From assembly GCA_007859835.1 (NCBI GenBank), contig SJPJ01000001.1:3095922-3159921 (forward strand): 64,000 nucleotides of DNA. The letters are read 5' to 3'. The notes below the pieces were generated by a model that worked only from the letters and a program-made list of their open reading frames with translations, made no database searches and had not been told where the DNA came from. How positions within the stretch are numbered: position 1 is the first letter of the stretch; each line of letters begins with the position of its first letter. A program made the position numbers and the translations under genes. Shown here in pieces: positions 45,876-54,606 of this stretch. The DNA comes from Novipirellula herctigrandis (GTDB lineage: Bacteria > Planctomycetota > Planctomycetia > Pirellulales > Pirellulaceae).

Positions 45876-48326
45876 ATGTGGATGATGAAACCAACATATG
45901 AACCGATCCGAAAACCGACGCCCGTACAACCACGTGGTGCGAAACTGATCGAGTTGTTGTGTGGACGTTTAGTTCGCTCTTCCAACGGCAATATCTATGC
46001 AGCAACTCGGTTGGTCGACGCGCATCGATTGTACCGCATGATGCTGCGTTGGAGCAAATCAGGCAAACCGCGAAACTTCTCCAACAGCTTGTCTCCTGTG
46101 CCAACGGGGGCTTTGGTGCGTGTGACAAACCAAGAGTTGCATCTTGCGATTAGTGCTGTTTGCACGATGGCACGTCGCGAATGGAATCGCCTTACTTCGC
46201 TAACGGCTGAGCAATGCCTCGAACGTCTCGGACAACTTCGAACGTATCTCGAGCACTCGCAAACCAATTCGCAGAAAAACGGAGCGTGGGAATTGCTCTG
46301 CTGGGACACATCGCCTAACGCGAGTCCGTGGGGACCACTTGTTCAATGGCTCGGCGGGGATCAGGCAATCACTCAGTGGCGTGCGGGGATGGAATCACTG
46401 CACCAAACGTTGCAACGCCCCACATGGTGGAATCACGCCCGACGAAGTGTTGCCTTGCTGGATCAATTCATCCAGGATCGAACAAAGTATTCAATATTCG
46501 AGCGTGCAGAACGAGCTCACGGAGTTTTCGTGCACGCCATTGAATTGGCTCAAAGCCCTTATCACTTAGATATTGACACAACGTATCCCGATTTGACGAA
46601 CGGGGGGCGTACGGCTAAGAAATGGGGCAAGCGACTTCGCAAGTCAATCACCCAAAAGATGGAATTGGTCGAGCATACGACCGAGCATTGCATACCTGCG
46701 GCATTGGCATGTTGGGTCACGCTCAAAACCGCAAATCGATCTTCGGAGCGGCTGATTCATTCTTGGCTTGAGGATGGGAAGATCGAACACGTTGATCGAT
46801 TCTTTCGCGTCATCGGTGGCCTGTCCGAGAACCAACAATCCAAATTGATTGCTGTTTGCGAAACGTTCAAAGAAATTCCTACTCATTGCTGGTACGACAT
46901 CGCCCGAAGCCGGCTACCGATGCCAAAGCTGCTCAAACGATTGCAGGGCGGCTACTACTATGACCTTAGCCCTCGTTCACGACGAAGCGAGATTCAGGAA
47001 AAAGCTCGCCGGATTACGGGGCAATCGATGGGTCGTTACGACCAACAAGAATCGCTTGTCTATAGGGCTTGGTGTAAATGGGCCAAGCAATGGCCACGTT
47101 CGATTTGGAGCAAAGAAAGCGTTGACGCGTGGAGCGGATTGCTGTCCGAAATCCACGATCTAGCAAGTCTTGATAAGGGACTGTCGCAGCGATGGTCTGG
47201 ATGGCTCGGTTCGCTCGATGGGGCCACTCGAAAATATTCGCTTGACATTAACCCCCTGTGTCGCACTGATCATCGAACGAAACGAGTGGCCCATTCGCTA
47301 CTTGTTTTTCGACGCATCGGCCGTGAGAAAACCAAATGGCCCAAGCAAATTCGCCAGCGACTTGAGCGAAAAGAAAAATGGCAACAGGAACTGCAGTACC
47401 TTGAAGCCTGTGAGCAAGCTCAACAACTTACCGAGCGATCCAAGGCTCGTCTGGAATATTTGCGCCATCAAACGGCGCCAAAACTGCCGGCACTAAAACC
47501 ACTGCGCAAACGCATCGAAGTCGCTGCCCTCGAAGCATCACACACGACATCACGAAAGTGGACAATCCAGCGTCGCCGAGAGTGTTTGCGAAAACTCGGC
47601 GCCTCCGAACAAGTCTTTTCCAGCCACGAAAAAGCCGCTGAGCTTATCAAGCTATTCGCAACGCTGCCCGAATCAAGTCGCCAATTATTGCTCGTTGGAC
47701 TTCGAGCTTCTTTCGGAAAAAAGACAGGGTACAAAACAATCGGCCAAGCCAATGCCCAATGGATTCAGACGGCATCTCGATCCAACGTCGATGTCGGGCA
47801 ATGGCTCCAACCTGTATCGATGCCGATCAATCTCCCTTGGGTCGAAGATGGCAAGGAGACAGCCCAACCGATGACGATCGGGATTACATCATTGGCAGAA
47901 CATGTTTTGTGGATGGGGCGTCCATTTGACAGCTGTCTTGACCTTCGCGGTGGCATCTATTGCGAATCGGTCGTCCCCAACTTCCTCGACGCGAACAAGC
48001 AATTGCTCGTGCTACTGGATAGTCAAAATCGGATGGTGGGACGAAAGCTGTTGGCTATCAGCAGCGACTTTGGACTGGTGGGCTATCGGTTGTACTTGGC
48101 CACCAGCGGCGACCATGCCAAAACCTTGGAATCAACGCAGAAGAAGGTGCTTGCATTTTGCCAATCGCTTGCAACCCGAACTGGCATTGCATTGGCGGAT
48201 GAAGGAACACCTTGCGCAATCCATGGAAAGTCCTGGTACGACGATGGAACCGTACCGTGGACGCCTTTGGAACACCGTGAATGTCCCGGGAACACCGTGA
48301 ATGTCCCGGGAAGGAGTGACAGGTAA
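45876..48326 (+). CDS. Large uncharacterised basic protein
   Basis: 816 residues from ATG at 45876 (MWMMKPTYEPIRKPTPVQPR). The frame is open from 45675, but that upper part opposes the proline-rich gene and reads like its antisense. No family recognised with confidence. The protein is basic and helix-rich, tryptophan-rich in the middle, with repeated arginine/lysine stretches (QIRQRLERKEKWQQELQYLE). The most conserved-looking part is the end: SCLDLRGGIYCESVVPNFLD, LLVLLDSQNRMVGRKLLAIS and FGLVGYRLYLATS. That resembles the C-terminal style of PcfJ-like proteins, but I cannot confirm it. The last residues come from a 20-bp tandem duplication that changes frame. Confidence 0.6.
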   Translation: MWMMKPTYEPIRKPTPVQPRGAKLIELLCGRLVRSSNGNIYAATRLVDAHRLYRMMLRWSKSGKPRNFSNSLSPVPTGALVRVTNQELHLAISAVCTMARREWNRLTSLTAEQCLERLGQLRTYLEHSQTNSQKNGAWELLCWDTSPNASPWGPLVQWLGGDQAITQWRAGMESLHQTLQRPTWWNHARRSVALLDQFIQDRTKYSIFERAERAHGVFVHAIELAQSPYHLDIDTTYPDLTNGGRTAKKWGKRLRKSITQKMELVEHTTEHCIPAALACWVTLKTANRSSERLIHSWLEDGKIEHVDRFFRVIGGLSENQQSKLIAVCETFKEIPTHCWYDIARSRLPMPKLLKRLQGGYYYDLSPRSRRSEIQEKARRITGQSMGRYDQQESLVYRAWCKWAKQWPRSIWSKESVDAWSGLLSEIHDLASLDKGLSQRWSGWLGSLDGATRKYSLDINPLCRTDHRTKRVAHSLLVFRRIGREKTKWPKQIRQRLERKEKWQQELQYLEACEQAQQLTERSKARLEYLRHQTAPKLPALKPLRKRIEVAALEASHTTSRKWTIQRRRECLRKLGASEQVFSSHEKAAELIKLFATLPESSRQLLLVGLRASFGKKTGYKTIGQANAQWIQTASRSNVDVGQWLQPVSMPINLPWVEDGKETAQPMTIGITSLAEHVLWMGRPFDSCLDLRGGIYCESVVPNFLDANKQLLVLLDSQNRMVGRKLLAISSDFGLVGYRLYLATSGDHAKTLESTQKKVLAFCQSLATRTGIALADEGTPCAIHGKSWYDDGTVPWTPLEHRECPGNTVNVPGRSDR
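48269..48308 (+). repeat. Perfect 20-bp tandem duplication at a gene end
   Basis: GGAACACCGTGAATGTCCCG occurs twice in a row with no mismatch, followed by GGAAGGAG. It covers the last codons of the 816-residue gene. Since 20 is not a multiple of three, the duplication alters the C-terminal reading frame. Confidence 0.9.
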
Positions 48327-48397
48327 CAAGAATTCGCAGCCGTTACACGCGTTTCTCAACTAACCCTGATCACCCCGTCCCGAGACATTCGATAGAG

Positions 48398-48426
48398 CTA
48401 GAATCGCGTTTGTGGTTTGATTCTAG
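48398..48426. terminator. Possible hairpin terminator between convergent genes
   Basis: A perfect 8-bp inverted repeat, CTAGAATC and GATTCTAG, with a 13-base loop lies directly after the stop codon of the last BMC operon gene. There is no clear T-run on either side, so it is a weak candidate for a shared terminator. Confidence 0.35.
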
Positions 48427-48427
48427 A

Positions 48428-49363
48428 CTACTTAATCCGGTCCATTACCATATTAAGCGTATTTCTTAGAGCAGACCCGCTTGCCCGAATTCCTTGAATT
48501 TCTTTTGGCCACAAATCGAGCTCAATTCGCTGCATAATCCCCGTTCGACCGACGACCGTAGGGACCGATAAAGCGACATCACGAATCCCATAACATCCAC
48601 TCTGGACCGAACTCACCGGCAAGATACAGCGACGGTCAAGGGCTATCGCGTCGATGCAATCGCGAATCGCAATCCCGACGGCAAAACCAGCGCCACCTTT
48701 GCGTTTGATCACCTCTGCACCGCTCCCACGGGTACGAGTGAAGATTTTGTTCGCGACGCCATGATTCCATCCTGAAAACTTGTCGAGTGGCAAGCCACCT
48801 ACGGTCGCGCTGCTCCAAATCGGAACCATTGACTCGCCATGCTCGCCTAGAATCAATGCTCGCGTTTGCGTCGGAGGAGCATTCAGGTGTTCTGCAATCA
48901 GCGAGCAGAACCGGATTGAATCGAGTTGTGTTCCCAACCCGATGATTTGGTCCACTGGCAAATCAAGCATCTTCGCGGCAACATAGGTCAAAATATCGAC
49001 AGGATTGCTGACAACCAAAACGATCGCTGATGATTTTGGCCCGGCCGCTTTGATGTCTTGAAGGATTTGCACGAACAAATCCGTATTGCGATTGATCAGG
49101 TCTAACCGCGATTCGTCAGGCTTGCGACGAAGTCCCGCAGTGATACAGATCACGTCGCTATCAGGAATGTGCTCGTACCCACCGCCGACGATTGTCTGGT
49201 CAGCCACGCTGGGACCACCATGCTGTAAATCGAGGGCTTGGCCAACCGCCAATTCTTGGTTGACATCTAACAACGCAATCTCACGAGTCAAACCGCCGCA
49301 TTGCAGAGCAAAAGCAGCACACGAACCCACGAGTCCGCCACCACCAATAATTGATACTTTCAT
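48428..49363 (-). CDS. Lactate/malate dehydrogenase family protein of the BMC operon
   Basis: 311 residues; the start at 49363 (MKVSIIGGGGLVGSCAAFAL) puts the nucleotide-binding glycines at the normal place. Other motifs are LVVSNPVDILTYVA and the catalytic histidine in LILGEHGESMVPIW. The specificity loop reads AGLRRKPDESR: an arginine sits where malate dehydrogenases have one, while lactate dehydrogenases have glutamine. So malate-like specificity or a bulky 2-hydroxyacid is possible, although operon context suggests oxidation of lactate to pyruvate and NADH recycling. It is the last gene of the operon. I see no tag helix on it. Confidence 0.88.
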   Translation of the reverse strand: MKVSIIGGGGLVGSCAAFALQCGGLTREIALLDVNQELAVGQALDLQHGGPSVADQTIVGGGYEHIPDSDVICITAGLRRKPDESRLDLINRNTDLFVQILQDIKAAGPKSSAIVLVVSNPVDILTYVAAKMLDLPVDQIIGLGTQLDSIRFCSLIAEHLNAPPTQTRALILGEHGESMVPIWSSATVGGLPLDKFSGWNHGVANKIFTRTRGSGAEVIKRKGGAGFAVGIAIRDCIDAIALDRRCILPVSSVQSGCYGIRDVALSVPTVVGRTGIMQRIELDLWPKEIQGIRASGSALRNTLNMVMDRIK

Positions 49364-49442
49364 GAAATCGATTGTTTGTCTTCTTAGAGAGTTGTCGTAC
49401 GGTGAATATGTTTGCTCGCCCCGAACAGCAATGCGTCGTTCG

Positions 49443-50333
49443 CTACGCTTGCTTTTGCATTTGGCGGACCACTTCATCCGTGATTAGTTTGACCAATTGT
49501 TCTTCATTGATGCCGCCGGCATTCGCTGTAGAAGCACCGTTACTCTCGGGAGCACTCGGTGTTGGCGCTGCGTTTGGACTGGGCGGTGAGGGGAACGCGC
49601 GACGATCGACTTCAGCATCGGCCCACGATGGTCGAAAGATATCATTCGCACAGATGTCGCAATTCTTGTACTCCGGCGTATTGCGTGGATCATTGTAACC
49701 CCACTTCTGCTTCAAATCTAACAACTCTTGCGACTTGTCGTGCCCCAAATAGGAGACGTTGCCGAGTTGCTTTGCGAGCATCAACATACGGCAATACGCA
49801 TCGAGAATCTCTGTCCACCAATAGGCTTTCTCAACCGTTTCACCGTAACTAACCGTCCCGTGGTTTGCCAAAACAATGACGTTCGTTTTCTCTACAAACG
49901 GCAAAATCGTATCCGCAAACGCTTGGCCGCCGGGCGTCTCGTATTGCGTGATCGGCACGTCACCAAGAAACACTTCCACTTCCGGCAAAACGCATTGCGG
50001 GATAGCTTCGCGAGCGATCGCGAATGCGGTGGCATGGGGCGGATGACAATGAACGACACTCTTGACATCGGGACGTTGTTTGAAGATTTCAATGTGCAGC
50101 AGTGCTTCGCTACTTCGCGGTTTGCTACCGGATAGTTGTTTCCCAGTCATATCGACAAGGGAAATATCATCGGGCTTAAGGAAGCCTTTGCAGTGGAGCG
50201 TCGGTGTGCATAGCAACTCGTTGTCGCTTACTCGGACCGTGATGTTACCATCATTAGCAGCGGCGAATTGGCGGTTGTAGATACGACGACCGATGTCGCA
50301 CATCTCTTGTTTGATTTTATGTAGATTCTGCAT
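49443..50333 (-). CDS. Class II aldolase (fuculose/rhamnulose-1-phosphate type) with C-terminal tag
   Basis: 296 residues from ATG at 50333, which has a strong GAGGAAAGGG upstream; the longer frame to 50495 is not needed. Class II aldolase/adducin motifs are AANDGNITVRVSDNELL near residue 25, the HCHPPHATAFAIA zinc pair near 100, and VLANHGTVSYGETVEKAYWW. It should split L-fuculose-1-phosphate or L-rhamnulose-1-phosphate into DHAP and L-lactaldehyde. After the enzyme come a Pro/Ala/Ser linker of about 30 residues and an amphipathic helix, INEEQLVKLITDEVVRQMQK, of the encapsulation-peptide type. The enzyme is probably inside the shell. Confidence 0.93.
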   Translation of the reverse strand: MQNLHKIKQEMCDIGRRIYNRQFAAANDGNITVRVSDNELLCTPTLHCKGFLKPDDISLVDMTGKQLSGSKPRSSEALLHIEIFKQRPDVKSVVHCHPPHATAFAIAREAIPQCVLPEVEVFLGDVPITQYETPGGQAFADTILPFVEKTNVIVLANHGTVSYGETVEKAYWWTEILDAYCRMLMLAKQLGNVSYLGHDKSQELLDLKQKWGYNDPRNTPEYKNCDICANDIFRPSWADAEVDRRAFPSPPSPNAAPTPSAPESNGASTANAGGINEEQLVKLITDEVVRQMQKQA

Positions 50334-50365
50334 GATTCCCTTTCCTCTAAAATTGGTTAGTTGAT

Positions 50366-50647
50366 TTATGTAAGATCCACATTGTCGATTAACGCAACAA
50401 TCGTGGCGTCGATGACTTTCGTTTCCGGTGCAAACGGCTGTGCTGCTTCGGGGCCTTCTGCAAGCGCGACTAAGTCGCCCATGCCGGTGCCGCACAAATC
50501 CCAGGCGACAACCGTTTCACCACCCATCGGACAGGTGTCAAGTTTGTCGATTGACTCGACGATTTCAACACAGCGCAACTTTGACGCCCCCATCGAAGGA
50601 TGGAATCGCGACAAGGTGACAGTGCCGATCGTGCGAGCCATTTTCAT
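50366..50647 (-). CDS. BMC-P (EutN/CcmL family) shell pentamer protein, first of three
   Basis: 93 residues from ATG at 50647, which overlaps the upstream gene's TGA (ATGA), showing translational coupling. A second ATG lies at 50641. The family pattern is ARTIGTVTLSRFHPSM at the start, GETVVAWDLCGTGMGDLVAL in the middle and DATIVALIDNVDL at the end. Pentamers cap the vertices of the shell. The operon has three distinct BMC-P genes and no BMC-T gene, as known for planctomycete compartments. Confidence 0.93.
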   Translation of the reverse strand: MKMARTIGTVTLSRFHPSMGASKLRCVEIVESIDKLDTCPMGGETVVAWDLCGTGMGDLVALAEGPEAAQPFAPETKVIDATIVALIDNVDLT

Positions 50648-51249
50648 GAGTTTGCTTTGTTCCGTCTCAAAATCTGGGCCGCGACGTTCACGGCAGCGAT
50701 CAAATTCAATTTCGCCATGTCGAGCACCCAAATATCCGGTGACAGTTCCGCTTCAAATCGGCCGACCGAGGCGACATCGGCAACCATCACTGCTCGGCGC
50801 TGTTCACAGCAAAGCCGATAGACGTCCGCAGCCGGCGTATCGCTGACCACGATCGTTGCCGAACCGATGACATTGCGTCGGGCAAGCTGCTCCGACAACA
50901 GGACGTCTCGTCCTGCATTTTGCGTGTCAGCGACTTGGAATTGGTTTGTTTTTGTGATGGCTGCGTTTTCGTTAGTGCACAGACCGGCGGTCCGTACGAT
51001 CGTGACACCGGCATGCTTTGCTTCGTCGCGTGCCGCAGGTGTTACAATCGCTTTGCTTCCAATCCTAATTTCCTTCTTGCCAGCCGCGATGGTTTGTTCA
51101 ACCGAAGCGACCGTGATTAGCTTTTCCACAGCGGTTTCGTCTAGCTCTGCCGGTTTTGCGTTTGCCTGCTTCACTCGCGCAACCACATCACGGACAATCC
51201 GAGCCACAAAGGCCGGGTCGATCTGCGATAAGGTTTCGTGGTGATTCAT
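50644..51249 (-). CDS. Uncharacterised BMC-associated protein with N-terminal tag helix
   Basis: 201 residues from ATG at 51249. The N-terminus IDPAFVARIVRDVVARVKQ has the hydrophobic pattern of encapsulation peptides, so it may sit inside the shell. The core has the motif EIRIGSKAIVTPAARDEAKH; a similar VTxxARD motif is recalled from PduM-type proteins, but the order of parts differs. A Rossmann-like half follows (SATIVVSDTPAADVYRLCCE; DIWVLDMAKLNLIAAVNVAA). No catalytic residue can be named. It sits between two BMC-P genes, 7 bases after one and overlapping the other by 4. A scaffold or core-assembly role is a reasonable guess. Confidence 0.75.
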   Translation of the reverse strand: MNHHETLSQIDPAFVARIVRDVVARVKQANAKPAELDETAVEKLITVASVEQTIAAGKKEIRIGSKAIVTPAARDEAKHAGVTIVRTAGLCTNENAAITKTNQFQVADTQNAGRDVLLSEQLARRNVIGSATIVVSDTPAADVYRLCCEQRRAVMVADVASVGRFEAELSPDIWVLDMAKLNLIAAVNVAAQILRRNKANS

Positions 51250-51256
51250 GATTTGG

Positions 51257-51511
51257 TTAGTCAATGATCCCAACGACACTCCATCGTGCCGGGGTGTTCG
51301 TGTGGTTGGTAACTTCTCGTGCGTATGACCCATCACTCGTTGCGATGATTCGGTCACCTTTTCTGCACCCCACGCCATCGACGGCAATCAGGGGTGGCCC
51401 GTCTGGTGCATCATCGATTCCGATCGGTTGGATCACCACCAAACGCTGGCCCGATAAGCTTTCATGCTTGATGGTGGCGCGAGCTGACCCGAGGACAATG
51501 GCTGATTGCAT
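51257..51511 (-). CDS. BMC-P (EutN/CcmL family) shell pentamer protein, second
   Basis: 84 residues, short for the family. ARATIKHESLSGQRLVVIQP, AVDGVGCRKGDRIIATSDGS and the end WSVVGIID are BMC-P hallmarks. It follows the aldehyde dehydrogenase gene by 5 bases, and the 201-residue gene follows it by 7, so all are tightly packed in one transcript. Confidence 0.93.
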   Translation of the reverse strand: MQSAIVLGSARATIKHESLSGQRLVVIQPIGIDDAPDGPPLIAVDGVGCRKGDRIIATSDGSYAREVTNHTNTPARWSVVGIID

Positions 51512-51516
51512 ATTGG

Positions 51517-52986
51517 TTAAACTACTCGTAACTCGCCGACCATACTGCAGCGGCGTTCGCGAGTGAAAGTGGCTGGACTTGTAACACCTTCACCCGTTGG
51601 CCCAGCGATCGAAAACGACAAGTAACCTTCTCCGCCGAGTCCGAGTCCCGCCATGCAGGGTCCGTTCTTGATATACAAAGTCGTGTCCAGCTCGCGGCCC
51701 ATTTTGGTCATGTTGCTGACATTGCGTGAGTGGATGATTGCAGTGTGCCGGAAACCATGCTCAGCTTCTTTTGCCATTGCAATGGCGTGGTCCACATCAC
51801 GAGCACGAACGAACGGAACGAATGGCATCATCTGTTCGACTGAAACGAATGGATGGCTTTCGTCGGTTTCTCCGAAAATCAATTCGCAATCATCGGGGAC
51901 GGCAACACCCGCTGCCTCGGCAAGCACCTTAGCGTCTTTTCCGATAAAATCCTTTGCTGCCGCATCATGTTTATCGTCGCCCACCTGATCGATGGCTTTG
52001 CTGGTCAAAGTCGCAATTTGTTCGCAATTGAGCTGAACCGCGCCAGCTCGTTTCATTGCCGTCATCATTTTATCAAAGACACTTTCGACGACGAAGACTT
52101 CCTTTTCGGCGATACACAACAAGTTGTTGTCGTACGCTGCGCCTTGGATGATACAACGTGCAGCATTGTCGAGGTCGGCGGTTTCATCCACCACAACCGG
52201 CGGGTTGCCTGGACCAGCGACGATCGCTCGTTTACCACTTCGTAGCGCCGCACGCCCTACGGCGGGACCGCCCGTGACACAAATCAACGCGACATTGCGA
52301 TCGGCGAACAATTGATCAGCACTTTCAAGCGTTGGTTCTGCGATCACACAGATTAAGTTGTCGATCCCCGTTTCTTCAAAAATGGCTTGATTATATCGGC
52401 GAGCACCTTCGACAGCGACTTTCTTACCGGATGGATGCGGGTTGCATACAACTGAATTTCCACCTGCAATCATGCTGACGGCGTTGCCCGTTAGGGTCGG
52501 TAAACTGTGCGTCGATGGCGTGATGGCTGCGATCACACCAAATGGGGCGCGTTCGATCACGGCCAAGCCGTAGTCACCACTGAAACACTGTGACTGTAGG
52601 AACTCGACACCGGGAGATAGCTCACCAAGCGTTTTCAGTTTTTCTATTTTATGAGCTGGACGCCCGATCTTGGTTTCATGCATTTCCATCAAACCAAGCT
52701 CTTCGCAATTTTCGATTGCAATACTTCGAATAATGCTGATGATCTTTTTGCGTTCTTCGATCGTCCGCGTGCGAAGTTCTTCGAATGCTTTGCGAGCTGC
52801 AGCCACAGCCGATGGTGCATCATAGAAAATGCCAAATTGACCACCGGCGTCCGACGCCGATGCAGCGTTACCACTTGGAAGCGGGCAACCACAACTAGGG
52901 TCAACATTGGGCGTCGACGGAGGTGGGCCCACTTCGGCCAAAACCTGGGCGACAACGCTACGAATTAGAGATTCATCAAATTGCAT
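51517..52986 (-). CDS. CoA-acylating aldehyde dehydrogenase (PduP/EutE type) with N-terminal tag
   Basis: 489 residues. An N-terminal helix, MQFDESLIRSVVAQVLAEVG, with linker PPPSTPNVDPSCGCP is a typical encapsulation tag. The dehydrogenase body follows from about residue 50: FEELRTRTIEERKKIISIIR, the GNSVVCNPHPSGKKVAVEGA nucleotide region, and active-site cysteine in YDNNLLCIAEKEVFVV. It should convert L-lactaldehyde plus CoA and NAD to lactoyl-CoA. Two bases separate it from the third BMC-P gene. Propionaldehyde or acetaldehyde are alternative substrates by family. Confidence 0.95.
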   Translation of the reverse strand: MQFDESLIRSVVAQVLAEVGPPPSTPNVDPSCGCPLPSGNAASASDAGGQFGIFYDAPSAVAAARKAFEELRTRTIEERKKIISIIRSIAIENCEELGLMEMHETKIGRPAHKIEKLKTLGELSPGVEFLQSQCFSGDYGLAVIERAPFGVIAAITPSTHSLPTLTGNAVSMIAGGNSVVCNPHPSGKKVAVEGARRYNQAIFEETGIDNLICVIAEPTLESADQLFADRNVALICVTGGPAVGRAALRSGKRAIVAGPGNPPVVVDETADLDNAARCIIQGAAYDNNLLCIAEKEVFVVESVFDKMMTAMKRAGAVQLNCEQIATLTSKAIDQVGDDKHDAAAKDFIGKDAKVLAEAAGVAVPDDCELIFGETDESHPFVSVEQMMPFVPFVRARDVDHAIAMAKEAEHGFRHTAIIHSRNVSNMTKMGRELDTTLYIKNGPCMAGLGLGGEGYLSFSIAGPTGEGVTSPATFTRERRCSMVGELRVV

Positions 52987-52988
52987 GG

Positions 52989-53300
52989 TTAATTATTTCG
53001 GTTGTATACGCTGGTTTTATCGATGTGTACGGTGTCGACGATTCCGATAATGACTGCGTCGATTGGTAGACTTTTCGTTTCCGGTGTCAATCGTGCGCTG
53101 CTTCCTTGCGTAATCAAAACGTATTCGCCTTCGCCAGCACCGATCGTGTCGACGGCGACAAAGGTGCGTCCGGTTGATTCGAGCGATTGGCGCTGGACGT
53201 TGTCGAGCCGATATGGCTCAACAACAAGTAATTTATGGCCAGTCATCGTTTGCACCTTTTGAGTGCTGACGACCGATCCGGTGACTCGAGCGATAAACAT
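52989..53300 (-). CDS. BMC-P (EutN/CcmL family) shell pentamer protein, third
   Basis: 103 residues, the longest of the three. FIARVTGSVVSTQKVQTMTG, AVDTIGAGEGEYVLITQGSS and IDAVIIGIVDTVHI are the family pattern; a polar tail follows (DKTSVYNRNN). It lies 38 bases after ackA and 2 bases before the aldehyde dehydrogenase gene. Confidence 0.93.
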   Translation of the reverse strand: MFIARVTGSVVSTQKVQTMTGHKLLVVEPYRLDNVQRQSLESTGRTFVAVDTIGAGEGEYVLITQGSSARLTPETKSLPIDAVIIGIVDTVHIDKTSVYNRNN

Positions 53301-53338
53301 GTGCTTGCCTGCTGTTCTTTGGCGTAACGGTTAAGGAC

Positions 53339-54520
53339 CTAACTCTGCAACACAGACACGGTTTGGCGAGCGACTACGATCTCCTCATTCGTCGGAATGA
53401 CCCACAACTGCACACGACTAACGTCGTCATGGAAAGAAGCTTCACCCTGCAATGCTTGATTCGCTGCCGAATCGACCACAATGCCAAACTCTTCCAAATT
53501 CGCACAAACCGCTTCACGAATCGGTGCATCGTTTTCGCCGATCCCCGCCGTAAAGACAATTGCATCGAGCCCCCCCAGAGCCACCATCATGCCTCCGAGA
53601 TGTCGACGAATCTCTTCGACGAACACATCAAGAGCCAGTTGGCAATTTGCATCACCCGCTTCCGCGGCTTCACGCAAATCACGGATGTCACCACTACGGT
53701 TACTTAATCCCAATAGTCCCCCTTGGCTCGCCAACAGCGAAAGGGTTTCATCGAGCGTCTTCCCGGTTCGTTCCATGATCAGCGGTAATGCGAATGGGTC
53801 GAAGTCACCGACACGGTTGTTTTGCGGCAACCCCGTTTGCGGCGTCATCCCCATGGTTGTCATCACGCTTTCGCCGTTGTGAATCGCGGTAAGGGAACTA
53901 CTGCCACCGAGGTGACACGAGATCACGCGTGCATCATCACGTCCAAGCATTTCTGCACTTCGCGTGGCGATGTACCGATGGCTTGCACCATGGAATCCCC
54001 ATTTGCGAATGTGGAACTCATCGGCAAATTTCCGAGGGATCGCATATTCCTTGCGGGCCTTGGGAATCGTTTGATGGAAATCGGTTTCGAATGCCGCAAC
54101 AAGTGGCAAATCAAATCGACTCTGCATCGCTTTCATCGCGGCAATGTAAGGCGGGTTGTGCGCTGGCGCGGCGGCATTCATTTCCGCCATCGCTTCAAGC
54201 ACATTGTCGTCGATACGAAAAACGCCCGACAACCGTCCTCCATGAACCGCTTTAAATCCGATCGCGGCTACTTCCGAGGCATCACGGATCACACCATGCT
54301 CAGGATCGGTTAACTGGGCCAAGCAAGCCTCAACCGCGACCCCATGATCCGGGATCGACATCGTTCGCTCATCGGACCAATCGCCAATCGTCGCCTTGCA
54401 TTTGCTTTCCGCATCTCCAATCCTCTCGACTGAACCGCGCGCCAAGCAGCGTTCATCCGTCATGTCGAATAACCGATACTTAAAGCTGGTCGAACCGAGG
54501 TTGGCTACGAGAACAAGCAC
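53339..54520 (-). CDS. ackA: Acetate kinase family protein of the BMC operon
   Basis: 393 residues, full length, from a GTG start (MLVLVANLGSTSFKYRLFDM). Motifs: NLGSTSFK phosphate site, AFETDFHQTIPKARKEYAIP, RKWGFHGASHRYIATRSAEM, ISCHLGGSSSLTAI and FTAGIGENDAPIRE. In this operon it should turn lactoyl phosphate, made by PduL, into lactate with ATP gain. No tag helix is seen at its ends; the kinase may work outside the shell. The 86-base gap before it contains in-frame codons without an ATG, GTG or TTG at a fitting place, so the GTG is kept. Confidence 0.94.
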   Translation of the reverse strand: MLVLVANLGSTSFKYRLFDMTDERCLARGSVERIGDAESKCKATIGDWSDERTMSIPDHGVAVEACLAQLTDPEHGVIRDASEVAAIGFKAVHGGRLSGVFRIDDNVLEAMAEMNAAAPAHNPPYIAAMKAMQSRFDLPLVAAFETDFHQTIPKARKEYAIPRKFADEFHIRKWGFHGASHRYIATRSAEMLGRDDARVISCHLGGSSSLTAIHNGESVMTTMGMTPQTGLPQNNRVGDFDPFALPLIMERTGKTLDETLSLLASQGGLLGLSNRSGDIRDLREAAEAGDANCQLALDVFVEEIRRHLGGMMVALGGLDAIVFTAGIGENDAPIREAVCANLEEFGIVVDSAANQALQGEASFHDDVSRVQLWVIPTNEEIVVARQTVSVLQS

Positions 54521-54606
54521 GTCGTTTTCGCTTGGGGTTTGAGTCGTGGAATCCGTTTGTTTTTCAGCATCATCACGAGTGACATCCGCCGGAGCGGAAA
54601 TCGGCG

